A DNA stretch of 64,000 nucleotides. Origin: Gemmatimonadaceae bacterium (GTDB taxonomy: Bacteria > Gemmatimonadota > Gemmatimonadetes > Gemmatimonadales > Gemmatimonadaceae). Positions 34,192 to 42,142 of the stretch are shown piece after piece. The notes beneath the pieces were generated by a model, which ran no database searches, had not been told where the DNA came from, and saw nothing but the letters and a program-made list of their open reading frames with translations. The stretch spans positions 124,001 through 188,000 of the forward strand of contig JACVCD010000003.1 in the NCBI GenBank assembly GCA_016742275.1, read 5' to 3'. Made by a program: the position numbers and the translations under genes. Each line of letters begins with the position of its first letter. The first letter of the stretch is position 1.

Positions 34192-35976
34192 ATGTCGCTT
34201 GCCCTCGCCCGGAAATACCGCCCGCGCAACTTTGCCACGGTGGCGGTGCAGAATCACGTGGCCAACACGCTCAAGGGTGCCATTGCCCGTGGACGTGTGG
34301 CCCACGGCTATCTGCTGTGTGGCCCGCGCGGAACGGGCAAGACCACACTGGCCCGCGTGCTGGCCATGGCTCTCAACTGCGAGCGACGCGACGACCCCGC
34401 GCTCGCCGGTGAGCCCTGCGGCCAGTGCGGTAGCTGCCTCAAGATCTGGAGCGGCTCGGCTTCGCTCGATGTCGTGGAAATCGACGCCGCCTCCAATCGT
34501 GGTGTCGACGACGCGCGGGATCTGCGTGAACGCGCCATGTACGCACCGTCCGGCGAAGACCGCTACAAGGTCTACATCGTCGACGAAGCGCACATGCTCA
34601 CACGTGAAGCTTGGAACGCGCTGCTTAAGGTGCTTGAGGAGCCGCCGCCACGTGTGGTGTTTGTGTTCGCCACTACCGAGCCGCAGAAAATCGCGCAGGC
34701 CGCCGCACCGGTGCTTTCGCGTCTCCAGCGCTTTGATCTCAAGCGCATCGGCCCATCGGAAATCCGCGAGCGACTGGCTGCGGTGCTCTCCGAAGAAGAA
34801 GTCACGTTCGAGCCCGAAGCGTTGGGCATGATTGCCCGCGCCGCCGACGGTGGTTTGCGTGATGCGCTTTCGCTCACCGACCAAGTGTTGTCGATTGGCG
34901 TGACGGCCGAAGTCACGTCAGAGCGGGTGCGCGAAGCGTTGGGCCTGGTGCCAGACGAGGAGTATCTCGCACTGCTCGATCTCGTCGCCGAACGTCGCGC
35001 CGCCGATGTGTTTCCTGCTGTGCAACGTCTTGCCGACAATGGCGTGGACTTTGTGCTCGTGCTGGCCGGATTGGGTGATCTGCTCCGTGCGCAACTCGCA
35101 TTGGCACTTGGCGGTGAACTGCCGGATCTCTCCGAGCGCATGCGTGCCGCGTTGGCCGAGCGAAAGGGACGTGTGGCTGGTGGTGATTTGCTGCGCATGC
35201 TGCATGCCCTGCTCGAACTCGAGCCGATGTATCGCCGCAGCGGTCAACCGCAGCTCCTGCTCGAAACACTGCTCGTTCGATTTGCACTCATGGATCGCAC
35301 CATCGAGCTCGAGGAAGTACTCAAGGGCTTTGGTGCCGGCGGTCATGATGATCCACCCACGCGGCGCGTGGCGCATGAGTCGCGGGTCGCCTCGGCACAT
35401 GCTTTGCCGCCCTCGCCGCCGGCAGCCGTAGCACCGGCCATTGCACCGCCTATTCCGGCGCCGCCGATGCCGCGTACGGCCACGCAGCAGGTGGCCGCTG
35501 CGGCGGCTGCCGCGCAGATGGCGCCGTCACGCGCTGCCGCTCCCGAAACACCGAGCGCACCGCCATCGGTAGAGCAGGTGAGCAAGCGTTGGAGCAAGGT
35601 GGTGGAAGCCATTCAGGTGCGCGGTCGTGGCATGCTAGCTCAGGCGGCGCAGCGCATGGTGCCGAGCAGTGTGGATGGGAACGGGGTGCTCACGCTGGCG
35701 TATGACGCAGCAGACGATACCTGGGCCCAGGCCGTTGATGGCGCACGGCATGATGTTGTGCAGGCGCTGCAGGAAGTCGTGCGCGGAGTGACTGCGATTC
35801 GCGTGCAGTCGATGGCGAGCGTGGCATCAAGCGGTGCAGCGCAAGGCGCCGCAGCACGACCCAACAAACGACTTACCGCGCATGATGTGCAGCAACAGCG
35901 CACGTCACAGTTGGCAGCGAAGGATCCAATACTCGAAGCAGCAGTAAAGGAGTTGGATTTGGAGTTGCTGGACTGA
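34192..35976 (+). CDS. dnaX: DNA polymerase III subunit gamma/tau
   Basis: A 594-residue clamp-loader ATPase of the replicative polymerase. AAA+ marks are the opening LARKYRPRNFATV, Walker A GPRGTGKTTLARV near residue 44, the zinc-binding cysteines in EPCGQCGSCLKIW near residue 80, Walker B YIVDEAHML near residue 128 and ATTEPQKI, sensor I. Domain III follows to about residue 365, then a Pro/Ala-rich linker (about 400-460) and a C-terminal region. First gene of dnaX-ybaB-recR, a conserved order. Transcription must start within the short space after the terminator at 34115-34163. Confidence 0.96.
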   Translation: MSLALARKYRPRNFATVAVQNHVANTLKGAIARGRVAHGYLLCGPRGTGKTTLARVLAMALNCERRDDPALAGEPCGQCGSCLKIWSGSASLDVVEIDAASNRGVDDARDLRERAMYAPSGEDRYKVYIVDEAHMLTREAWNALLKVLEEPPPRVVFVFATTEPQKIAQAAAPVLSRLQRFDLKRIGPSEIRERLAAVLSEEEVTFEPEALGMIARAADGGLRDALSLTDQVLSIGVTAEVTSERVREALGLVPDEEYLALLDLVAERRAADVFPAVQRLADNGVDFVLVLAGLGDLLRAQLALALGGELPDLSERMRAALAERKGRVAGGDLLRMLHALLELEPMYRRSGQPQLLLETLLVRFALMDRTIELEEVLKGFGAGGHDDPPTRRVAHESRVASAHALPPSPPAAVAPAIAPPIPAPPMPRTATQQVAAAAAAAQMAPSRAAAPETPSAPPSVEQVSKRWSKVVEAIQVRGRGMLAQAAQRMVPSSVDGNGVLTLAYDAADDTWAQAVDGARHDVVQALQEVVRGVTAIRVQSMASVASSGAAQGAAARPNKRLTAHDVQQQRTSQLAAKDPILEAAVKELDLELLD

Positions 35977-36132
35977 GAACAACCCCTCGCGACTTGCTGT
36001 GGGCTATGCGCTGTGGGCTGTGTGCTCGGGTTGTGTGAGCCTCGCACCACTCAAACCCACAGCTCACGGCACACAACCCAAAGCTGCCGGAAGCGCGAAC
36101 TCATAACCCAATACCACACGAGCAATACACCG

Positions 36133-36441
36133 ATGGATATTTTCAAGATGATGGGGCAGTTCAAGGATATGCAAAGCCGCATGCAGGCGATGCAGGAAGA
36201 GATGGGCAACCGCACGTTCAGCGCGCTTGCCGGCGGTGGCATGGTGTCGGCCGATGTCGATGGCAAGATGCAGCTCAAGCGAGTGCAGATTGATCCGTCG
36301 ATCATGAACGACAAGGAGATGGTGGAAGATCTCATCGTCGTCGCAGTGGCTGAAGCGCAGAAGAAGGCGGCGGAAGCAATGCAGATGGAACTGCAGAAGG
36401 TCACCGGCGGCATCGATCTGCCGTTCAAGCTGCCGTTCTGA
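36133..36441 (+). CDS. ybaB: YbaB/EbfC family nucleoid-associated protein
   Basis: A 102-residue DNA-binding protein at the normal family length. The ATG at 36133 was chosen because it gives the standard opening (MDIFKMMGQFKDMQSRMQAM), an amphipathic helix, followed by the beta strands with GMVSADVDGKMQLKRVQIDPS and the closing helix. YbaB/EbfC dimers bind DNA and shape the nucleoid. The gene lies between dnaX and recR as in many bacteria. The 156-base gap before it holds imperfect inverted repeats around GGGTTGTGTG (about 36033) and CACACAACCC (about 36073). Confidence 0.93.
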   Translation: MDIFKMMGQFKDMQSRMQAMQEEMGNRTFSALAGGGMVSADVDGKMQLKRVQIDPSIMNDKEMVEDLIVVAVAEAQKKAAEAMQMELQKVTGGIDLPFKLPF

Positions 36442-36485
36442 TCATCTTCTGATTTTCCGCGCAGCACTTCCACACACGAACATCT

Positions 36486-37073
36486 GTGTCCGTCATCGAC
36501 GAACTCACGAGCGAACTCGCGCGATTGCCGGGCATTGGCCGCAAGACCGCGCAGCGACTCACGTATCATCTGCTACGTCAGCCACCTGCGCAGTGCCGCA
36601 AGCTTGCCGAGGCACTGGTCGCGCTCACCGAGCGGGTGAGGAAGTGCGAACGCTGCCACAATCTCACCGAGTCACCGCTCTGTATTTTGTGTGCCGATCC
36701 ACGGCGCGACGCGGCCACGCTCTGCGTAGTGGAGGAGGCCAGCGACATTGCCTCCATCGAACGGGCCGGTGAGTTTCGCGGGCTTTACCACGTGCTGGGC
36801 GGCCGTCTGTCGCCGCTCGATGGTGTGGGGCCGGATGACCTCACGGTGACCGCCTTGCTGGCTCGTCTCGAGCCCGAGGGGGTACAGGAAGTGATCCTGG
36901 CCACCAATCCGTCGCTCGAAGGTGAAGCGACGGCTCTTTATATCCAGCGCCAACTGTCGTCCCGGGCCGTGAAAGTCACGCGCATTGCGCGCGGGCTGCC
37001 GGTGGGTGGCGACCTCGAATATGCCGACGGGGTGACGATCGCTCAGGCGCTCGCCGCGCGGCGGGAGATGTGA
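36486..37073 (+). CDS. recR: recombination mediator protein RecR
   Basis: A 195-residue recombination protein that works with RecO and RecF to load RecA. It has the N-terminal helix-hairpin-helix LARLPGIGRKTAQRL, the four-cysteine zinc finger CERCHNL...CILCADP at about residues 55-72 and the Toprim domain with VVEEASDIASIE and a closing region rich in ATNPSLEGEATALY. Start is GTG 36486. Length matches the family. The stop overlaps the ATG of the next small gene as TGATG. Confidence 0.95.
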   Translation: MSVIDELTSELARLPGIGRKTAQRLTYHLLRQPPAQCRKLAEALVALTERVRKCERCHNLTESPLCILCADPRRDAATLCVVEEASDIASIERAGEFRGLYHVLGGRLSPLDGVGPDDLTVTALLARLEPEGVQEVILATNPSLEGEATALYIQRQLSSRAVKVTRIARGLPVGGDLEYADGVTIAQALAARREM

Positions 37074-37351
37074 TGGGTTCACGAAAGACCGCCGGGTGGA
37101 TTGCCACCGGTGTGATAGTCGGGCTCGCGGTGGGACTGCTTGGATGGAGCGCGGCCCAGCGCCGTCACCGCCTGTCCCTGTTCCACCCGGACAAGCTCAA
37201 AAGACTGGCCGCACTCGGTTACCTTCGGGCCCATCCGAGCGTTGATAGTGCGCGGCTCCTTCGAGACTATCTCGAGTGGGAGCCGAGTCCGCTGTTGCGG
37301 CGCCGGGCCCGCGGAGTGCTCCGGCGTACGGAACGGCTGTTACGTTCCTAG
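37073..37351 (+). CDS. small membrane-anchored hypothetical protein
   Basis: A 92-residue protein with one membrane helix at about residues 8-27 (GWIATGVIVGLAVGLLGWSA) and a basic helical tail with the phrase LFHPDKLKRLAALGYLRAHPS. The ATG at 37073 overlaps the recR stop, so it is translationally coupled. No family recognised. It lies between recR and mglB and might assist the MglBA system, but only position supports that. Confidence 0.68.
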   Translation: MGSRKTAGWIATGVIVGLAVGLLGWSAAQRRHRLSLFHPDKLKRLAALGYLRAHPSVDSARLLRDYLEWEPSPLLRRRARGVLRRTERLLRS

Positions 37352-37439
37352 AATTGCGGTCCTGGGTTGCCAGTCCCGGGTGACGGGTTATCGTCACGTG
37401 GTCGGCATCTGGGCCGACGTCACCGGCACCCCCGTCATC

Positions 37440-37928
37440 ATGCCCATCGGCGCAGCCACCTGGTCGTTCACCGAGGACGACTTCGGGGCCATTACGATCA
37501 CGCTCCAGCGGTTCCTCTACGATGCCAAGGCGCGTTGTGCGCTCATCGTGGACCGGAGCGGGCAACTCGTTGCCACGGTGGGCGAACCGCCCAATTTCGA
37601 CGCCACGGCGTTCGCTACGCTGACGGCCGCTGACTTCAGCGCCAACGATCAGCTGGCGCGTCTGATTGGTGAGAGCGACTTCAACGTGCTCTTTCACCAG
37701 GGCGAAAAGGAGTCGATGTACCTGGCCGATATTGCACGGCGGGTCATCCTCGTGGTGCTGTTCGATAATCGCACCACCCTCGGCCTCGTGCGTCTGCGCA
37801 TGAAGAGCGCCGTGGACGAACTGACGAAGATCTTCGAGGGAGTGTTTGCGCGAGGCGGCGCGACGCAGTCGGCGCCACCGGGTTTCCTGGCCGGCGCCGA
37901 AGACGAGATCGACCGACTGTTTCAGTAA
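37440..37928 (+). CDS. mglB: roadblock/LC7 protein MglB
   Basis: A 162-residue roadblock-domain protein, the GTPase-activating partner of MglA. It matches the Myxococcus MglB pattern throughout: CALIVDRSGQLVATVGE, then ATLTAADFSANDQLARLIGE and the late VVLFDNRTTLGLVRLRMKSA followed by DELTKIFE. The ATG at 37440 best matches the MglB N-terminus; in-frame GTGs upstream would add 15-20 residues. The acidic C-terminal tail after residue 140 is longer than usual. Stop lies 12 bases before mglA. Confidence 0.92.
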   Translation: MPIGAATWSFTEDDFGAITITLQRFLYDAKARCALIVDRSGQLVATVGEPPNFDATAFATLTAADFSANDQLARLIGESDFNVLFHQGEKESMYLADIARRVILVVLFDNRTTLGLVRLRMKSAVDELTKIFEGVFARGGATQSAPPGFLAGAEDEIDRLFQ

Positions 37929-37940
37929 GGAGTTTAGTCG

Positions 37941-38618
37941 ATGTCGATGATCAACTACGCGTCGCGCGAGATCAACTGCAAGATCGTGTTCTACGGTCCT
38001 GGACTCGGCGGCAAGACCACCAATCTCGAATACGTGTACGGCAAGGTGTCGCCGAACACGCGGGGCAAGCTCATTTCGCTGGCCACGGAAACGGAACGCA
38101 CGCTGTTCTTTGATTTCCTGCCGGTGGACCTGGGCACCATTCGAGGCTTCAAGACGCGATTCCATTTGTACACGGTGCCGGGGCAGGTGTACTACAATGC
38201 CAGCCGCAAGCTCATTCTCAAGGGCGTCGACGGCGTGGTGTTCGTGGCGGATTCGCAGGCCGAGCGTGCCGAAGCGAATCTTGAGTCCATGCAGAATCTC
38301 TATGACAACATGGCCGCGTACGGGTACGACCTGACGCGCATGCCCTTTGTCATTCAGTACAACAAGCGGGACCTGCCCAATGCGGCGCCCCTGGCCGACC
38401 TGCAGGAGATGCTCAATCCCGGTTGGGAGGTCACGGATCCAACCCGGATGCGTCCGGCCCCTGATCCCTTCCGTCCGGGTGAGTATCTTGTAAGCCAGTT
38501 GCCCACCGGTGAGTGGGTCGAGCGGGTGCCATTTTTCGAAGCTGTCGCCGTGACTGGCGATGGGGTCTTCGATACGCTCAAGGCCGTCTCCAAGCTGGTG
38601 CTTAAGACACTGGCGTAG
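37941..38618 (+). CDS. mglA: Ras-like GTPase MglA with an internal insertion
   Basis: A 225-residue small GTPase that sets cell polarity or motility direction in bacteria with MglB. Marks are [20 protein letters not shown] (P-loop), [13 protein letters not shown], the switch II phrase [14 protein letters not shown] and [11 protein letters not shown] (G4). Myxococcus MglA has 195 residues; the extra length comes mainly from about 30 residues (WEVTDPTRM to GEWVERV, bases 38421-38522) placed just before the G5 region [19 protein letters not shown]. The ribosome binding site AAGGAG at 37927-37932 is good. Confidence 0.93.
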   Translation: MSMINYASREINCKIVFYGPGLGGKTTNLEYVYGKVSPNTRGKLISLATETERTLFFDFLPVDLGTIRGFKTRFHLYTVPGQVYYNASRKLILKGVDGVVFVADSQAERAEANLESMQNLYDNMAAYGYDLTRMPFVIQYNKRDLPNAAPLADLQEMLNPGWEVTDPTRMRPAPDPFRPGEYLVSQLPTGEWVERVPFFEAVAVTGDGVFDTLKAVSKLVLKTLA

Positions 38619-38628
38619 CCCTTCTGCT

Positions 38629-39300
38629 GTGAATCTTCCGAACGCAATCACTGTGGGCCGCATCGCCCTCACCCCGCTGATTGCGTGGCTGCCGTTCGCC
38701 ACGTCGTGGAGCGCGCGACTTGCTGCGTTCGTATTGTTTCTCGTGGCCGCGATTACGGACTATTGGGATGGCCACATTGCGCGTTCGCGCAATCTCGTGA
38801 CGGATTTGGGGCGACTGCTCGATCCACTGGCCGACAAGGCGTTGCTCGTAGCGACGCTCGTGCCGATGTATTTCCTGCAGCGTCATGATGCGTTTCTGGT
38901 ACCGGTGGACGCACCCGGCGCGTCGCCATTTCTGTTTGTCACGCCACTCGGTGAAGTGGCGCTGCCGCTCTGGATCGTGCTGGTCGTACTGGGACGCGAA
39001 TTGTTCATGACGGTGTTTCGTCAGGTGGCGGCGCGTCGCGGACTGGTGATTGCTGCCATCGGCCCGGCCAAGTGGAAGACGACATTTCAGAGTATCTGGC
39101 TGGGCGCGGCGTACTTCTGGTTTTTCGCACACACCTTGGCCGAGCAGCAGGCGTGGCTCGGCGACGCGGCGTGGCGGGCTTTTGCGTGGTTCAATGGATT
39201 TGTGGGAGTCACGAGCATGATTGGGGCGGTGGCGCTGACGCTGTGGTCGCTGTGGCTGTATTTGCGGCGGTATGGCAAGCAGGTGGCGGCGCTGGCCTGA
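38629..39300 (+). CDS. pgsA: CDP-alcohol phosphatidyltransferase, PgsA-like
   Basis: A 223-residue integral membrane enzyme, probably CDP-diacylglycerol-glycerol-3-phosphate 3-phosphatidyltransferase for phosphatidylglycerol synthesis. The catalytic motif is complete: DGHIAR, eight residues, then G-RLL-D-PLA-D near residues 45-70. The opening NLPNAITVGRIALTPLIAW is typical of PgsA. Start is GTG 38629, ten bases after the mglA stop. A periplasmic or cytoplasmic loop near residue 90-105 (DAPGASPFLFVT) makes it slightly longer than the E. coli enzyme. Confidence 0.88.
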   Translation: MNLPNAITVGRIALTPLIAWLPFATSWSARLAAFVLFLVAAITDYWDGHIARSRNLVTDLGRLLDPLADKALLVATLVPMYFLQRHDAFLVPVDAPGASPFLFVTPLGEVALPLWIVLVVLGRELFMTVFRQVAARRGLVIAAIGPAKWKTTFQSIWLGAAYFWFFAHTLAEQQAWLGDAAWRAFAWFNGFVGVTSMIGAVALTLWSLWLYLRRYGKQVAALA

Positions 39301-39308
39301 TAGCAGGG

Positions 39309-39331
39309 GCAACGGTTTAGGAAACTGTTGC
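39309..39331 (+). terminator. stem-loop after pgsA
   Basis: Ten-base arms GCAACGGTTT (39309-39318) and AAACTGTTGC (39322-39331) with one G-T wobble and a 3-base loop. There is no T run, so termination is uncertain. Confidence 0.4.
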
Positions 39332-39523
39332 TGGAAAGCTGCGCGACTGGTGGCGGGAGCCTGATCGGTTCCAAGCGACCAGAGCCATATGGGGCGGGGT
39401 GAGTCGCACATTTTCTTGGCGTAGTGGTTGCCAATAGTCCCGGGTGAACGCAGTATCATGTTTCCTGCTCGCATTCCGGAATGCGGGCTGCGCTCGCGAC
39501 TCCCCTTTCCCGTCGCCCGAGAC

Positions 39524-40351
39524 ATGAGACACACCCTCCCCTTCGCGGTACTGCTGTTGGCGTCCGCCACAGTAGCCTCAGCCCAGACAGTCACGATTGG
39601 TGGCAGCACCATCACTGGCTCCCCGAATTCGGTTACCTACGATTTGGGGATTCAACCGAACTCCATCGTGCGGAGTGGAGGAACCACTCGTACGTCGGTC
39701 GGCGGTTCGGGCGATTTCCATACGGAGCATTCGCTGTCTTCCAATCTCCGCCCGACTTCCATGGGATGTGCGACGGGCTTTTCGTGTGGAGGTGGGTGGG
39801 CCAGTGTGGTTCTGAATACAGCGGCAGGCGGACGTGGCTCACTCGAGCTGACATACACCGGTGGCCTCGCCAATGCGACAGGGTTTGACCTGTTCGTTTT
39901 CGAGAATGGCGATGGAAACAACGGCTCGGAGTTGTTCTACACGAGTGTGTTCAGCGGCGGCGTGTGGACGGATATGCGCTACAGCGCGGCGCAGGCGTAC
40001 AAGACGAGCCCAGGTTCCACCGGCTTCTTCAACTTCATCGACTTCAGCATCTTCGGGCTTGGCAGTGATGCACAAATCGATGCGGTGCGATTTACCGGCG
40101 GTCTCGCCGGTGACATGGGTACCTATGATGGGACCACGAATTCGTGGATCGTGAACAGCACGTTCACGGGAGCCGACGCATTTACCGACTATCAGGGCAA
40201 TGCATTCGCGGCTGGCGACTATGACGCCGACATGTTGTTGGTGGGGGTGATGTCGGGGCGCTATGCCGCTGTGCCAGAGCCCGCGTCATTGGGCTTGCTC
40301 ATGATCGGCGGTGGATTGCTGGCTTGGCGCCGCAAGCGGGTGAGCGCCTAA
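39524..40351 (+). CDS. PEP-CTERM sorting domain protein
   Basis: A 275-residue exported protein. The ATG at 39524 gives a signal peptide ending ATVASA, and the C-terminus is a full PEP-CTERM signal: VPEPASLGLLMIGGGLLAW, then RRKRVSA. The middle part is rich in Gly, Ser, Thr and aromatic residues and looks beta-structured; it has one cysteine pair near residue 80-85. PEP-CTERM proteins are sorted by exosortase and often belong to extracellular matrices. No exosortase gene is in the window. A GCATTCCGGAATGC palindrome at 39471-39484 lies just upstream. Confidence 0.85.
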   Translation: MRHTLPFAVLLLASATVASAQTVTIGGSTITGSPNSVTYDLGIQPNSIVRSGGTTRTSVGGSGDFHTEHSLSSNLRPTSMGCATGFSCGGGWASVVLNTAAGGRGSLELTYTGGLANATGFDLFVFENGDGNNGSELFYTSVFSGGVWTDMRYSAAQAYKTSPGSTGFFNFIDFSIFGLGSDAQIDAVRFTGGLAGDMGTYDGTTNSWIVNSTFTGADAFTDYQGNAFAAGDYDADMLLVGVMSGRYAAVPEPASLGLLMIGGGLLAWRRKRVSA

Positions 40352-40393
40352 GGCAATCGCGCTGAAGAAGCCCATACATCGATTCTTTTTGAC

Positions 40394-40436
40394 CAGAGCC
40401 CACTGCACTCGACTGCAGTGGGCTCTGATCGTTTTA
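40394..40436 (+). terminator. intrinsic terminator after the PEP-CTERM gene
   Basis: Perfect 14-base arms CAGAGCCCACTGCA (40394-40407) and TGCAGTGGGCTCTG (40414-40427), followed by ATCGTTTTA. It lies 11 bases before the start of the GbsR-type gene, so it separates the two. Confidence 0.82.
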
Positions 40437-40446
40437 TACTGTCCGC

Positions 40447-40938
40447 ATGCCCGACGCTCCTCTTCCCGCGTCAGTCCTCACCTTCCTCGACCGCTTCAGT
40501 GCGATGATGGAAGTCGAAGGGCTTCCCCGTCCGGCGGGGCGGGTGCTGGCGTTGTTATTCGTCACAGGCGAGTCGTATACAGCCCAGCGTCTTGCGACGG
40601 CGCTCGAGATGAGCCGCAGTCATCTCAGCGGGGCAGTGCGTATTCTCGAGTCGCTGGGCGTCGTTGAGCGGGCCCGGCGGCCGGGATCGCGGCTCGAGGA
40701 TATCAGACTGCCCGCGGATCCATTCCCGCCGCTTCTCGCGGCCTCGCTGGCGCGCGCACGTCGCATGCAGGGGTTGGTGGCTGGTGCGAGAGCGGATCTG
40801 CCCAAGAAATTGCGGCCTGCCAGTACACGGTTGGCGGAGCTCGAAGCGTTTTTCACGCATGCAGGAGTGTGGCTCGAGCAGATGGCGTCGGATTGGCCGC
40901 CGCAACCGCCGCGGGTGAGGGGAAAGCGCGCGCGCTGA
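40447..40938 (+). CDS. GbsR/MarR family transcriptional regulator
   Basis: A 163-residue winged-helix regulator. The helix-turn-helix lies at about residues 38-70 (YTAQRLATALEMSRSHLSGAVRILESLGVVERAR) and matches the GbsR/MarR pattern; the C-terminal half is helical and probably makes the dimer. The start lies just after a strong terminator, so the gene has a short leader. A palindrome 90 bases downstream, before a methyltransferase-like gene, is the likely operator; similar pairs of a GbsR-like regulator and its target gene are common. Confidence 0.83.
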   Translation: MPDAPLPASVLTFLDRFSAMMEVEGLPRPAGRVLALLFVTGESYTAQRLATALEMSRSHLSGAVRILESLGVVERARRPGSRLEDIRLPADPFPPLLAASLARARRMQGLVAGARADLPKKLRPASTRLAELEAFFTHAGVWLEQMASDWPPQPPRVRGKRAR

Positions 40939-41026
40939 TCTGGTGCGAGCCAGGCGCTGATCGACCACTGGCTGCGCGTAAGCAAAGGTGTGAGAGGGGT
41001 GTCGTTCAGGTCTGTTATATTCCATA

Positions 41027-41046
41027 TTTTCAGTAATTTCTGAAAA
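41027..41046. promoter_or_regulatory. palindromic operator candidate
   Basis: A perfect 7-base inverted repeat, TTTTCAG then CTGAAAA with a 6-base AT-rich spacer, flanked by ATAT on both sides (41024-41027 and 41053-41056). It lies between the GbsR-type regulator and the methyltransferase-like gene and is much more AT-rich than its surroundings. Confidence 0.6.
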
Positions 41047-41099
41047 CGCTGAATATCGCGAACGTGAACAAACGCCGTCGATCATACCGTGGAGGCTTT

Positions 41100-41879
41100 G
41101 TGCGCCGATACACACTGTTCGAAATCGAAGACCAACCTTGGTGCCCGGGTGTCGTGCGCGATGGCGTCACCGACTATCTCGCGCACGCCATCAGCGTAGG
41201 ACGAGCCTATGCGCCGGCCGCGCCGCTGCTCGCGCGCGTGCTGGAGACGACGAGCGAGCAACACATCGTGGACCTGGCGGCGGGCGGCGGCGGCCCGTGG
41301 CAGTCGCTGCTCCCCGATCTGGAAGCACTTGGTGCGCGTCCCACCGTCCGGCTCACGGACTACACACCGAATCGCAATGCCTTTGCAGCGATCGAGCGTA
41401 GCACTGCAGGTCAGGTGAGCGGCGAGCGGCACGCCGTTGATGCGCGAGCCATTCCGTCAGATCTCGCGGGCATTCGCACCATCTTCTCCGCGCTGCACCA
41501 CTTCGCACCACACGATGCGCGGGCCATACTGGCCGATGCCGTTGCCAGCGGGAGAGGGTTTGCCGCCTTCGAAGCCACACACCGAAGCGACAAGGCGCTC
41601 CTGCTCACCGCGCTGGCGCCCATCATCGCGTTATTCCTCACGCCGGCCATCCGACCTGTGCGCATTTCCCGTCTGGTCTTCACGTATCTCATTCCGATCA
41701 TCCCATTGGTGATTCTGTGGGACGGCCTCGTGTCCTGCCTGCGCACCTACACACCCAATGAGTTGGTCGCCATGGCACACGAGGCAACGCCGCCCGATGC
41801 GAGCTATCACTGGGAAGCCGGTGAAGCCGGGGATGGTCCCATTCCTGTGACGTACCTCATAGGCTGGCCGAGTCAGTAA
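41100..41879 (+). CDS. SAM-dependent methyltransferase-like protein
   Basis: A 259-residue protein with an apparent class I methyltransferase core: the glycine-rich motif HIVDLAAGGGGPW near residue 58 and an acidic residue at the end of the next strand (VRLTDYTPNR). A later hydrophobic segment, about residues 175-210 (LAPIIALFLTPAIRPVRIS), may anchor it in the membrane. The start is taken as GTG 41100, preceded by GGAGG at 41091-41095; GTG 41064 would put the start inside the operator region. Its substrate is unknown. Likely controlled by the adjacent GbsR-type regulator (inference). Confidence 0.68.
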   Translation: MRRYTLFEIEDQPWCPGVVRDGVTDYLAHAISVGRAYAPAAPLLARVLETTSEQHIVDLAAGGGGPWQSLLPDLEALGARPTVRLTDYTPNRNAFAAIERSTAGQVSGERHAVDARAIPSDLAGIRTIFSALHHFAPHDARAILADAVASGRGFAAFEATHRSDKALLLTALAPIIALFLTPAIRPVRISRLVFTYLIPIIPLVILWDGLVSCLRTYTPNELVAMAHEATPPDASYHWEAGEAGDGPIPVTYLIGWPSQ

Positions 41880-41889
41880 GCCCGTGTCA

Positions 41890-42133
41890 AACCCAAACCG
41901 CGGTAGACCCCGACTGCCGTAGCCCCCAACTGCAGTCCCCCAAACGGCAGTGGCTGTCCACAACTGCTGTTGCTGTCAAAAACCGCAGTGGCTTCCCCAA
42001 ACCGCTCGTGCAGTAGCCCCAACCGCAGTTGCAGTCCCCCCAACCGCGGTAGCTCTTCCCAGCGACCGCCGTTGCTGTCCAGAACTGCAGTTGCAGTTCC
42101 AACAACTGCAGTTGCAGTCCAGAACCGCAGTAA
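41890..42133 (+). repeat. array 1 of AACTGCAGTTG-based short repeats
   Basis: About a dozen degenerate units of roughly 18-22 bases built on AACYGCNGTNGCNGT followed by a C-rich spacer. The best units read AACTGCAGTTGCAGTCC at 42083-42120. The core CAACTGCAGTTG is a 12-base palindrome. The array fills the space between the methyltransferase-like gene and cinA. Related arrays lie at 49051-49255 (inverted) and 49563-49778. Confidence 0.85.
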
Positions 42134-42142
42134 ATTCCGCAA

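Noticed and set aside
41890-42133. CRISPR array
   Set aside because: Units are degenerate, mostly under 22 bases, have no unique spacers of even length and no cas genes are near.
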